A DNA stretch of 64,000 bases from Chitinophaga lutea (GTDB lineage Bacteria > Bacteroidota > Bacteroidia > Chitinophagales > Chitinophagaceae): positions 2,170,001-2,234,000 of the forward strand of contig NZ_RPDH01000002.1 in the NCBI RefSeq assembly GCF_003813775.1, given 5' to 3'. A model generated the notes under the pieces. That model did no database searches and had not been told where the DNA came from. It was given only the letters and a program-made list of their open reading frames with translations. The stretch's first letter is position 1; every line of letters begins with the position of its first letter. Made by a program: the position numbers and the translations under genes. This document shows, in pieces, positions 34,310 to 42,658 of this stretch.

Positions 34310-35593
34310 TTGAGTAAAAAATACTATATCATCGATTTCGACAGCACCTTCACCCAGGTGGAAGCATTGGACGAACTGGCGCGCATTTCGCTACGCGAGC
34401 ACCCGGAAAGGGAACAGATCTACCAGAAAATTGAAGACCTGACCAACCTGGCGATGGAAGGCAAATTGTCCTTCCGGGAAAGCCTCGCCGGCAGGGTGCA
34501 GCTGCTGGAAGCCAACAGAGACCATCTGCAGCAGCTGGTGAAACACCTCAAAAAACAGGTGTCCACCTCCTTCTCGCGCAATAAAAAGTTTTTCAAACAC
34601 CATGCAGACGATGTACTGATCGTTTCCGGCGGGTTTAAGGAATTTATCACCCCGGTGGTGCTGCCTTTTCATATCAAAAAGGAAAACATCTACGCGAACA
34701 CCTTTGTGTTCAACGAAGCCGGCAAAATCGTCGGGTACGATGAAGCCAATCCGCTTTCCAACGAAGGCGGTAAAGTGAAACTGCTGCACGAACTGCAACT
34801 GCAGGGCGAAATACACGGCATCGGCGACGGTTACTCGGACTTTCAGCTGAAAGAATCGGGTATGATCAAGAAGTTTTACGCCTTTACCGAAAACATCGAA
34901 CGCAAGTCGGTGATCGAAAAAGCGGATCACGTCACCCCCAGCCTCGACGAATTCCTGTACGTCAACAAACTGCCTTCGGCCATTTCGTACCCGAAAAACC
35001 GCATCCGCTGCGTCGTAGTAGGTCATGTGCCGGATACCGTAACGAAGTACATGAAGAAAGAAGGATATGCCGTAAAACACACCGATTCCCTGGAAGAAAA
35101 ACACATCGCAGACGCCGCGATCATCATCATGGGCAACAAGGAATCCATCAGCGCAAAAAAACTGGTCCTGGCCACCAAACTGAAGGTGATCGGCTACCTC
35201 GGCAAAAGCAAACATCACATCCCCCACGAACAGTGCACCGCCATGGGCGTGCTGATCTTCGACCATGCCGGCAAACCGGAAGCCATCGCCAAAAGGATCG
35301 CCCGGTTCATCGACAACGGCGATTCCTTCAAAAGCAGCAACTTCCCGAACATGCAGCTGCCTGAACTGAAAAGCGGGCACCGCTTCATCCACATCTACCG
35401 CAACGCGCCGGGCACCATGAGCCTCGTGAACCAGGTATTCGCCACACACGGCATCAACATCACGGCGCAGTTCCTTATGACCAACAAACTGATCGGGTAC
35501 GTGGTAACGGACATCGACGGCGCATATGATAAACAGCTGGTGAAAGATCTCAAGGGGATCGACGGGGCGGTGAGTTTCCGGGTGTTGTACTAA
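34310..35593 (+). CDS. Phosphoserine-phosphatase-like HAD enzyme fused to SerA-type substrate and ACT domains
   Basis: About 427 residues from TTG 34310. Residues 1-210 are a SerB-type HAD phosphatase: nucleophile and acid/base in IIDFDSTFTQVEALDELA (Asp9, Asp11), Ser motif DVLIVSGGFKEF, Mg motif IGDGYSDFQL (about 170). Residues about 222-345 match parts of the D-3-phosphoglycerate dehydrogenase substrate-binding domain (VVVGHVPDTVTKYMKKEGY, KLVLATKLKVIGYLGK), but the NAD-binding Rossmann domain is missing. Residues 355-427 are the SerA-type ACT domain (HRFIHIYRNAPGTMSLVNQV, GYVVTDID). The enzyme probably dephosphorylates phosphoserine with serine feedback through the ACT domain. No other serine genes adjoin. 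Confidence 0.85.
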   Translation: MSKKYYIIDFDSTFTQVEALDELARISLREHPEREQIYQKIEDLTNLAMEGKLSFRESLAGRVQLLEANRDHLQQLVKHLKKQVSTSFSRNKKFFKHHADDVLIVSGGFKEFITPVVLPFHIKKENIYANTFVFNEAGKIVGYDEANPLSNEGGKVKLLHELQLQGEIHGIGDGYSDFQLKESGMIKKFYAFTENIERKSVIEKADHVTPSLDEFLYVNKLPSAISYPKNRIRCVVVGHVPDTVTKYMKKEGYAVKHTDSLEEKHIADAAIIIMGNKESISAKKLVLATKLKVIGYLGKSKHHIPHEQCTAMGVLIFDHAGKPEAIAKRIARFIDNGDSFKSSNFPNMQLPELKSGHRFIHIYRNAPGTMSLVNQVFATHGINITAQFLMTNKLIGYVVTDIDGAYDKQLVKDLKGIDGAVSFRVLY

Positions 35594-35646
35594 CAGAAAA
35601 ATGAAAAAACGAGGCCTTTTTGTTTGGGAAACACGGCCGTATGAAT

Positions 35647-35681
35647 AAAAAAAGCAGGCCGTAATATCGACCTGCTTTTTT
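35647..35681. terminator. Bidirectional terminator between phosphatase fusion and TonB receptor
   Basis: AAAAAGCAGG pairs with CCTGCTTTTT around a 12-base loop, flanked by A and T runs on either side, serving the convergent genes. Confidence 0.88.
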
Positions 35682-35699
35682 GTTATATGCGTTATACAA

Positions 35700-38033
35700 C
35701 TAAAACTTGAAAGCCGCGCTGGCTACAAAGTTCGCCGGTTTCTGCGGGGAACCGTTGGTATTCCAGTACTGCTGATCGAGCAGGTTATTCCCTTTCAGGG
35801 CAAGGCGGAACTTCGGCTGATCATAGAAAACCGTTGCACCCAGGAGGGTATAGCCGGGCAGTGTAAAGCTGTTGGTCGATTCGAACCAGGAGTCGCTTAC
35901 ATAGTTGCCGCCGGCGCCGAAACCGAGCCCGTTCGGCAGGCTGTAGCTGATCCAGAGGTTGGCGATGTGTTCGGGGCTTGCCGTCACCATTTTACCCTGC
36001 AAAGCGGGCGATGCTTTCGTGTATTTATTTTCGTTATTGGCGTAGCCGGCCACGATATTGAGGCCGCGAACAGGATGGGCAATCACCTCCGCCTCAAATC
36101 CTTTGCTGCGCTGTGTACCGTCCTGGAACATGAAGGTTTTGCCATCCACAATTTCGGTGCGGGTGGCGTTGGTCACGTCGATCACATAATAACTTACGGA
36201 ACCGGTGAGGCGGTTCTGCAGCACATCGAACTTCACGCCGCCCTCCCACTGGTTGCCCTGCTGGGGCTTCAGGTTAAGCACGGTATTGTCCGGCTGTACC
36301 GCAGGGGCGAGATTCACAAAACCGTTCATATAATTGGCGAATACCGACAGCCTGTCGCGCAGCACCTGGTATACCAGCCCGAGTTTGGGAGAAAGGGAGT
36401 TCTGATCGTATTTGCCGGTAGACTTACCGGTAGCCTGACTGTAGGTACCACCGGTAGTGAAGCGGTCTGCACGAAGGCTCAGCATAGCCATCAGGGATGG
36501 GGTGATGTTCAGCACGTCAGACACATATACCCCGTAACTGGAAGACGATGTGTTGGAGGCCGCAAAACCTTTTTCGTAAGACAGCTGGTCGATCTTCATC
36601 GCATTCAGATCAGGTATCTGGCGGCGGATATTGATCACGTCGTAGTTGATGGTCACGCGGTTGAGCGTGTTGTAGTTGTAATTGTAGTCGATGCCCACCA
36701 CCATGCGGTTACGCAGTTTGCCGATATGAAAATCGCCTACGAAGTTCTGCTGCAGCTGGATGTTGCCGAAGGTTTCCGGCACCTGGTTGCGCACGCTCCG
36801 CGAAATGGTGGAGTCCGTCAGCAGGTTGAGAGTAGTCCAGTAAAAGTTTTTATAGAACCCCTCAGAGTAGAGGTAGTTGGTTTGTGACACCCATTTATCG
36901 GACAGTTTGTATTCCATCTGCGCCTGAATGTTGTAGATGCCGTTATTGATGTCTACGCCGTTGTTGAAGTACGACTTCTTATAGTCCATCTCCAGGTCTT
37001 TGAAGTTCCTGGCTTTTACATCTTTCAGGGAAGCCACTGCAAAGGTGCCAACGGCGAACTGGCTGCGGGTCAGTTCGAGGTCGAGGGAAAATTTGAGGCG
37101 GTCGTTCACCTGGTAGCTGAGAGAAGGAGCGATGGTGTAATTTTTCATAAAACCCTGATCCTGGAAGGCGCCTTCCGACTGGAAAGCGGTATTCAGGCGG
37201 AAAAGCAGGGATTTGTCGGCCATCAGCGGGGTGTTGATATCCGCCGCGATGCGCCCCAGCCTGTAGCTGCCGCCGGTGAAGGATATTTCTCCGCCCGTCT
37301 GGTCGTACGGTTTTTTGGTCACGTAGTTGTACAGGCCGCCGAAGGTGATGTTCCTGTTGCTGCCAAACAAGGTGCCGGAGGGCCCTTTGATCACTTCCAC
37401 CCTTTCAAGGATAACGGGGTTCATAGGCACGATGGCGCTCGTCACCATGCCGTTGCGCATGCCGGTAGCATTGGCGAAGCCGCGGATCGTCATGCCCTGC
37501 GAGCCGCCTACGGCGAAATTAGGCACGGCGCCGGGGATGTTGCGGTAAGCATCCATTCTTTCTATGATGATCTGTTCCTGCATCAGGGCCTTCCCGACGG
37601 TTTGGTATACCTGCGGATTTTCCAAGTCTTTCAGCGGCAGGCGCGAAACCTGCTGCGTTTCCTTGGCGGCGAACCGGTTCCGGTTGCCGGTTACCACGAT
37701 CTCCTGCAGCTGTGTGTCGGATACCTCAAGCGTCAACGCCACCTGCGCAACGGCGTTCTTTTCCACCGTCACCGCTTGCAGGAGGGTCGCATATCCCAGC
37801 AGGCTCACCTGCAGCTCATACTGGCCGGCTTTCACCCGGTGAATGGTAAAGCTGCCGTCGTTCGCCGTTACGGCGTGTTTAACCGTCCCTTTCAGCACCA
37901 CCGTCACCTGCGGGGCGGGGCGCCCGTCGCTGGTGGTGATACGGCCCCGGATGGAGCCAAATTCGTTGTCGGCGTCTCCGGCAAAAGCCAGGAACGGACA
38001 TATCAGCAGAATTATGAGTAAGCATTGTTTCAT
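35700..38033 (-). CDS. TonB-dependent siderophore-type receptor
   Basis: 777 residues: signal peptide (residues 1-18, FLAFAGDA), a carboxypeptidase-regulatory-like domain (about 25-110, GSIRGRITTSDGRPAPQVTV), a TonB plug (about 125-250, with VGGSQGMTIRGF and VILERVEVIKGPSGTLFGS), and a 22-strand-type barrel ending in Phe (ASAAFKF). The plug and barrel match the FhuA/FpvA-like ferric-siderophore receptor family rather than SusC. No partner gene (reductase, esterase, permease) is next to it. A -7-like TAACTTCG (38060-38053) lies 20 bp before the ATG. The ligand is unknown. Confidence 0.92.
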   Translation of the reverse strand: MKQCLLIILLICPFLAFAGDADNEFGSIRGRITTSDGRPAPQVTVVLKGTVKHAVTANDGSFTIHRVKAGQYELQVSLLGYATLLQAVTVEKNAVAQVALTLEVSDTQLQEIVVTGNRNRFAAKETQQVSRLPLKDLENPQVYQTVGKALMQEQIIIERMDAYRNIPGAVPNFAVGGSQGMTIRGFANATGMRNGMVTSAIVPMNPVILERVEVIKGPSGTLFGSNRNITFGGLYNYVTKKPYDQTGGEISFTGGSYRLGRIAADINTPLMADKSLLFRLNTAFQSEGAFQDQGFMKNYTIAPSLSYQVNDRLKFSLDLELTRSQFAVGTFAVASLKDVKARNFKDLEMDYKKSYFNNGVDINNGIYNIQAQMEYKLSDKWVSQTNYLYSEGFYKNFYWTTLNLLTDSTISRSVRNQVPETFGNIQLQQNFVGDFHIGKLRNRMVVGIDYNYNYNTLNRVTINYDVINIRRQIPDLNAMKIDQLSYEKGFAASNTSSSSYGVYVSDVLNITPSLMAMLSLRADRFTTGGTYSQATGKSTGKYDQNSLSPKLGLVYQVLRDRLSVFANYMNGFVNLAPAVQPDNTVLNLKPQQGNQWEGGVKFDVLQNRLTGSVSYYVIDVTNATRTEIVDGKTFMFQDGTQRSKGFEAEVIAHPVRGLNIVAGYANNENKYTKASPALQGKMVTASPEHIANLWISYSLPNGLGFGAGGNYVSDSWFESTNSFTLPGYTLLGATVFYDQPKFRLALKGNNLLDQQYWNTNGSPQKPANFVASAAFKF

Positions 38034-38052
38034 AGTGCCCGGAAAATTTGCG

Positions 38053-38060
38053 CGAAGTTA
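38053..38060 (-). promoter_or_regulatory. Near-consensus -7 box of the TonB receptor gene
   Basis: TAACTTCG on the minus strand is one base from TAnnTTTG; no -33 element is recognisable. No Fur-box-like palindrome was seen in the short upstream gap. Confidence 0.4.
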
Positions 38061-38227
38061 CGGGAAGGCCGGCGGGGAAGTTTTTTGATTCGGGAAAAAT
38101 AACCGGGAAAATACGCACAAAATTTTCCGGATTGGAGTGCCGGTAATGGGATGGATGACCTCTAACTGTCCATAAAGCGGTTAGCATGAACAGGCGGATG
38201 TGAGATCAATGGGGTATTTCCATAAAG

Positions 38228-38264
38228 AAAAAGGCCCGGAACCGTCGAAGTTCCGGGCCTTTTT
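38228..38264. terminator. Terminator after the ankyrin gene pair
   Basis: AAAAAGGCCCGGAAC pairs perfectly with GTTCCGGGCCTTTTT around a 7-base loop. It lies just downstream of the second ankyrin gene (minus strand) and is symmetric, so it also works on the plus strand. Confidence 0.93.
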
Positions 38265-38273
38265 ACCTGGGGT

Positions 38274-39617
38274 TCATTTCCCCGCCAATATCCTGGCTTT
38301 CTGCTGATCGAATTCTTCCTGCGACAAAATCCCCACGTCCAGCAAGTCTTTCAGGTCCATCAGCGCCTTTTTCATATCACCGATGCCCGCTGGTTTAGGA
38401 CCGTCTTCCACAGGAGCGGCTTTCGGTGCGGCGGTAGCCGATGGTGAGTGACCGGACAGCAGCAGGGCGGCAATTTCATTGAATCCCTTGATCGACGCAT
38501 AATCGATAGCCCGCTGTTCTTTCGTATTGACGATCGTTGGGTCGGCCTGCTGGTCGATGAGGTATTTGACCACGTCTTTTTTGCCGTTCGATGCGGCGTA
38601 ATGCAGCGCCGTATTGCCCGATTCGTCCTGGATGTTGATGTTCGCGCCTTTTTCCAGCAGCAGTTTGAGCATGCTCAGGTGGCCGTTTTTAGCCGCCACA
38701 TGCAGCAGGCTTTCGCCGCCGTAGCTGTAAGAATGATTGAACGTAAAAGAACTGTTGATGGAAAGATTATTGGCACTCTCCACCCAGTCGAGGTAACTGT
38801 TCATGCTCACGGTATCGCCGGATATGGGTTGACTGAAATTCACGTCCACCCCGTTTTCCAGGAACATGGCCACGATCTCTTTCTGATTGTAGGCGCAGGC
38901 GTACCAGATGGGAGAAAGACCGTTTTTGGACGTTACCAGCACATTGGCGCCATGCTGCACCAGCAGGTGAACAAGCGCGCGGTTGGACTCATAGCAGGCG
39001 ATGAGCAGCGGCGATTCACCGGCATCGTTCACATGATTGACATTCGCGCCGTTTTCGAGCAGGCAGGTAACCACGGGTGTATTTTTGCTCCGCACGGCCG
39101 CGATCAACGGGTTGTCGCCCAGTTTGTTCTTCGTTTCCACGTTGGCGCCGTGGTCGATCAGCAGCTGCACGATATCTTTATTACGGTTACCTGCCGCGAT
39201 GAACAGCGGCGTTTCGGCGTTGTTGTTTTCCAGGTTCACATCGAGGCCGGCGGAGAGGAGTTTTTCCGCGATTTCCTTCTGCCCCAGGGCCACGCTCAGA
39301 TGCAGCAAGCTGTTGCCTTTCAGGTCGTTGATCGTCGTCTTCACCCCTTTTTCGAGCAGGAAAAGCGCCACCTGTTTCTGCTTCTGCAGGCAGGCAAAAT
39401 AGAAGGGCGTTTCCCCGCTATGGTCTTCGTAGTCAATGTCCGCGCCGGCATCGAGCAACAGCTTCACCAAATCGAGGTAACCGTGATGCGCCGCGTAATG
39501 CAGTGCCGTGCGGCCCTTTTCGTCGGTATATTTTACGTCGACTTCATTATTAGCCAGGAGAATTTCGGCGATTTTCCGCTTGCCGCTTTCACAGGCAACT
39601 ATAAATGACATGGACAT
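38274..39617 (-). CDS. Ankyrin-repeat protein with C-terminal SHOCT domain
   Basis: 447 residues with about eleven ankyrin repeats from residue 1 to about 385, each with the GxTPLHxAAxxGxxxxVxxLLxxGAxxxxxxxxG pattern (GRTALHYAAHHGYLDLVKLL; NTALHYAASNGKKDVVKYLI). One repeat near 280-310 is interrupted by a Ser-rich stretch. The C-terminal 35 residues are a SHOCT oligomerisation domain (MKKALMDLKDLLDVGILSQEEF). There is no signal peptide, so it is cytoplasmic. It follows the sister ankyrin gene by 10 bp; both probably make a protein-interaction module of unknown target. Confidence 0.88.
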   Translation of the reverse strand: MSMSFIVACESGKRKIAEILLANNEVDVKYTDEKGRTALHYAAHHGYLDLVKLLLDAGADIDYEDHSGETPFYFACLQKQKQVALFLLEKGVKTTINDLKGNSLLHLSVALGQKEIAEKLLSAGLDVNLENNNAETPLFIAAGNRNKDIVQLLIDHGANVETKNKLGDNPLIAAVRSKNTPVVTCLLENGANVNHVNDAGESPLLIACYESNRALVHLLVQHGANVLVTSKNGLSPIWYACAYNQKEIVAMFLENGVDVNFSQPISGDTVSMNSYLDWVESANNLSINSSFTFNHSYSYGGESLLHVAAKNGHLSMLKLLLEKGANINIQDESGNTALHYAASNGKKDVVKYLIDQQADPTIVNTKEQRAIDYASIKGFNEIAALLLSGHSPSATAAPKAAPVEDGPKPAGIGDMKKALMDLKDLLDVGILSQEEFDQQKARILAGK

Positions 39618-39627
39618 ATTTGCAGGT

Positions 39628-40809
39628 TTATTGTTTCACTAATAATTCAACCGTTTTGGCCTTCAGGTTGTCCTGTGCGGCCAGCATCATGGGCGTCTGA
39701 TCGGCGTCGTTGGTACTGTTGACATCCGCACCGGCATCGAGCAGCAGCTTCGCTTTGCGGTAGAGCTGGCGGGCGGCCTCCTGGTCGTAGTTGACATTGT
39801 ACGCGCAGACCTTATGCAGCAGCGTATTGCCCTCGTCGTCTTTCCTGTTCACATCCACGGCTCCCGTATCCAGCACGGCGCGCAGGGCCTCTGCGGGCTG
39901 CTCCACTATCCAGTCGAGCGCGGATTTCCCCTGGCCGTAATACGGGGCGGTCTGATACGGATCCGCACCGTCGGCGATGAGGGTTTTGAGGATGTCAATG
40001 TCGTGATCCGAAGGGCGTCTGCGCATGCGCACAGTCCCCACAAACAGGCTCTCCCCGTCTTTGTTGACGCTGTTGAAATCGGGAGGAGCATATGCCTTGA
40101 GCATCTGGTACAATTCCGGGCCGCAGACCTGGTGTACCAATGCATAGTAATAAGGGCTTTCGCCGGATTTATTCTGCAGGTTCGGATCGGCGCCGTGGCG
40201 CAGCAGCAGGTCGATGTACTGCTTTTTATGTTTGCTCACGGCCAGGTGCAGCGCGGTTTCATTTACCACATTCCCCTCGTTCGGGTCAACGCCTTCGCCG
40301 ATGAGCAGTTCGAGGTAAGCCGTTCCCAGCTCTTCCCTGATGCCGAATTCCTGCACCACCTTGTACAGGTAGCCGATTTCGTAATTGTTTTTATAATGCA
40401 CACTGCATCCGGCCGCGATAAGCACTTTGATCACCTCCAGCGGGGCCGATGCCAGCAAAGCGGTTTCGAGCAGGGTTTTGTCCTGCAGCGCATCGTTGAT
40501 GTTGTCCAGCTTCGAAACGAATGATTGCAGGAAGGCGAGCTCTTCCGGCGTATCGCGCAGATTCCTGAACAGCGATTCGAATATCGTACCATCGAACCTT
40601 TCGTATTCGTAGAGGTCGGTTTCGATGAAACCCGTTTTCACCAGTTCATCGATCAGGTCGAATGCCTTTCCGCGCACGAGTGCGTCGAATACCTGTTTTT
40701 TGTCGAAATCGGGAAGCCCGGCGGGTAACTTTTCTCCTTGCCGGATACGTTGCCTGGCATCTTCCAGGCTGTTCCGTTTAATGGCGTCTGCCAATGGGTG
40801 TTGGGTCAT
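39628..40809 (-). CDS. Ankyrin-repeat protein
   Basis: 393 residues. Ankyrin repeats are clear in the second half (NETALHLAVSKHKKQYIDLL; GNTLLHKVCAYNVNYDQEAA; DQTPMMLAAQDNLKAKTVEL) and degenerate in the first half. No signal peptide or enzymatic domain is seen. It is the first gene of a two-gene operon with the SHOCT-ankyrin protein 10 bp downstream. Confidence 0.85.
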   Translation of the reverse strand: MTQHPLADAIKRNSLEDARQRIRQGEKLPAGLPDFDKKQVFDALVRGKAFDLIDELVKTGFIETDLYEYERFDGTIFESLFRNLRDTPEELAFLQSFVSKLDNINDALQDKTLLETALLASAPLEVIKVLIAAGCSVHYKNNYEIGYLYKVVQEFGIREELGTAYLELLIGEGVDPNEGNVVNETALHLAVSKHKKQYIDLLLRHGADPNLQNKSGESPYYYALVHQVCGPELYQMLKAYAPPDFNSVNKDGESLFVGTVRMRRRPSDHDIDILKTLIADGADPYQTAPYYGQGKSALDWIVEQPAEALRAVLDTGAVDVNRKDDEGNTLLHKVCAYNVNYDQEAARQLYRKAKLLLDAGADVNSTNDADQTPMMLAAQDNLKAKTVELLVKQ

Positions 40810-41120
40810 TTTTCAAAACAATTTATGGTCTCCGTGAGTATCTGTGGTAACAAATATAATCGAATATGCCTTTCGTTGATCCGCCCGGCAATACTGAAAG
40901 CATCGGCTTTTTCGATGAAGCCGGGCGGCTTCGGCATTTTTCCTGATCCGGTCAGTTAAAGGCGAATACTAGCAGTACATCGTATCTGCTGCCGAAAAGC
41001 GCCCATTCCGGGCACACGGTTTCCTCGATGAGGTCTTCAATGGCATGCATCGACATAACAGAAAATTTGAGCGGGTAACAATTCCACAATATAAGAAATT
41101 GATGCCGGAGGAAAGGCAGG
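40810..41120. other. Intergenic region between ankyrin operon and L,D-transpeptidase gene
   Basis: About 310 bp with no confident gene. On the minus strand a 34-codon frame (41056-40952) reads MSMHAIEDLIEETVCPEWAL and ends in VFAFN. It could be a small protein or the remnant of a larger one; I have no further support. Confidence 0.25.
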
Positions 41121-42011
41121 TCAACGGGCGCTGTCTGCCTGCATGCGTTTCTCCTGCACCTGCAGTATCTGCTGAAGATGAGGTTTCACCTGCTCTTCCA
41201 GCTGTGATGCCGAAATATCCAGCGCTTTGGGGTCGTCCTTTAATGCCAGCCAGGGTTTTTCGCCACCGAACGGATATTCGCCGAATACGATCACCGGCGT
41301 GCCTTTCAGCAGCACCACGTCTTTTCCCTTCAGCTTCCATTCGTCGGCCCATTTGTAGAGAAATTTCGCATCTTCCTCCAGCAGGCGGAGGCAGGAGTGC
41401 GAAGCGGGGTAACCGGGCAGCGCGTACTGGTGCCAGCCGACGCCTTTTTTATTCTCGATGTTGAAGTTCCATTTCAGCTCCCACTCGTCATCAAACGTAC
41501 TGATGGTTTTTTCGGCCTTCCAGTTCGTAAAGTACAGCCCCGGCGGCGTGGGATCATTCTTCCGGCCCATATTGGTGGGACCGGTATAGACAAGGTGGCC
41601 GTATTCGTAAGCCCCGAAGCTTTGCGCGGGGTAAGAGAAGAAAATGATTTTGGCGACATCTTCGAGGTACGGCACTTTCAGCGGGAACGGCATGTAATAA
41701 ACGAGATCGCCTGAATGGATGTCGGGCACCAGGATGGTATCCAGCGAAGCGATGTTATCGATGTCTACCCGGTTCACAGCCAGTATGATGCGGCGGGCGG
41801 CGGCGTCCACACTGTCTTTCTGTTTGAACCAGGTTTTGCCCTGCTCCACATGGTAACTGACCCGTCCGTCGGGCTTCCGCCACTGGGGAGGCGCCGGCCG
41901 GTTTGCCTTTCCGTCGTCCGTACCGGAGGGCGGCTGGCATTGTACCATGATCATCGACAGGGCGGCGATACAGAGGGCCGCCACGAATTTGGGGGTGTTG
42001 GTGCTGCTCAT
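41121..42011 (-). CDS. YkuD-family L,D-transpeptidase lipoprotein
   Basis: 296 residues with a signal peptide ending in a lipobox-like MIMVQC (about residue 25). The catalytic domain (about 95-250) has the YkuD pattern: a His in GVGWHQYALPG and the Cys motif ASHSCLRLLEEDAKFLY, where the usual SHGC is SHSC. It would crosslink peptidoglycan 3-3 or attach proteins to it, in the periplasm. A C-terminal helix (about 265-296) is rich in Gln/Glu. It stands alone on the minus strand. Confidence 0.85.
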   Translation of the reverse strand: MSSTNTPKFVAALCIAALSMIMVQCQPPSGTDDGKANRPAPPQWRKPDGRVSYHVEQGKTWFKQKDSVDAAARRIILAVNRVDIDNIASLDTILVPDIHSGDLVYYMPFPLKVPYLEDVAKIIFFSYPAQSFGAYEYGHLVYTGPTNMGRKNDPTPPGLYFTNWKAEKTISTFDDEWELKWNFNIENKKGVGWHQYALPGYPASHSCLRLLEEDAKFLYKWADEWKLKGKDVVLLKGTPVIVFGEYPFGGEKPWLALKDDPKALDISASQLEEQVKPHLQQILQVQEKRMQADSAR

Positions 42012-42118
42012 ACCTTTATCGCCCTAATTTCGTGCCAGAGGCACCAAAAACGGGCCGTTAAACGGGACTGTCCTCCGGCAGCCGGGGAGACAGCTTCATT
42101 ATTGCCCCCTGCAAGGGG

Positions 42119-42571
42119 CTATTTATTGAGCGGGTAATAAAAGTGCACCACGTTTTCCGCAATACCGCCCGTGGCGTGGTAAAATTCAACGGCATACTCA
42201 TCTACAACATCCGCCTGTATAAACACCTCTTCCATGCCGGCCGCTTTACAATATTCATTTATGGCCGCAATCAGCTTCCGCCCGATCCCCCGGCGCTGCA
42301 GGCTGGTGTTTACCGCCAGGTCAAACACGTACACCAGCGGTTTCACCGAATAGTACTGCACCAGTACGTAAGCAGTCAGCCCCCCGGTCACTTTGCCCTG
42401 TTCGTCGAACGCGGCAAACGCCATGAATTTTTCATCATCGAGCAATTGCTGCAGATGCGCATTGCCCGGTATATGAAAGTCCTTCATCTCAAACACATCT
42501 TCAAACAACCTGATCAGTTCGGTGAAATATGCCAGGTCAGCGGGCAACAGTTTTCTGATGTTTGTTTCCAT
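42119..42571 (-). CDS. GNAT acetyltransferase, AAC(3)-I-like
   Basis: 150 residues from the ATG at 42571 (an upstream ATG at 42595 lies inside the terminator tail). The GNAT acetyl-CoA site is LQRRGIGRKLIAAI, and the surrounding YVFDLAVNTSLQRRG, VFIQADVVDEYAVEFYHATG and ENVVHFYYPL follow the aminoglycoside 3-N-acetyltransferase AAC(3)-I family closely in order and spacing. Acetylation of aminoglycosides is the family function; activity of this chromosomal homologue is not known. A perfect -7 box ends 5 bp before the ATG, so the mRNA is probably leaderless. Confidence 0.85.
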   Translation of the reverse strand: METNIRKLLPADLAYFTELIRLFEDVFEMKDFHIPGNAHLQQLLDDEKFMAFAAFDEQGKVTGGLTAYVLVQYYSVKPLVYVFDLAVNTSLQRRGIGRKLIAAINEYCKAAGMEEVFIQADVVDEYAVEFYHATGGIAENVVHFYYPLNK

Positions 42572-42576
42572 GCTTA

Positions 42577-42584
42577 CAAATGTA
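42577..42584 (-). promoter_or_regulatory. -7 box of the GNAT gene, leaderless arrangement
   Basis: TACATTTG on the minus strand is a perfect TAnnTTTG match, five bases before the ATG at 42571 and directly after the susD terminator. No -33 TTTG at the right distance is visible. Confidence 0.6.
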
Positions 42585-42595
42585 GGAAGAAGCAT

Positions 42596-42636
42596 AAAAA
42601 AAGCGAATAGCGTTCCTTGCTGAACGCTATTCGCTT
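42596..42636 (-). terminator. Terminator of the third susCD operon
   Basis: GCGAATAGCGTTC pairs perfectly with GAACGCTATTCGC around a six-base loop, followed by seven T on the minus strand. Confidence 0.93.
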
Positions 42637-42658
42637 TACCGGTTTGATATCAGCCGGT

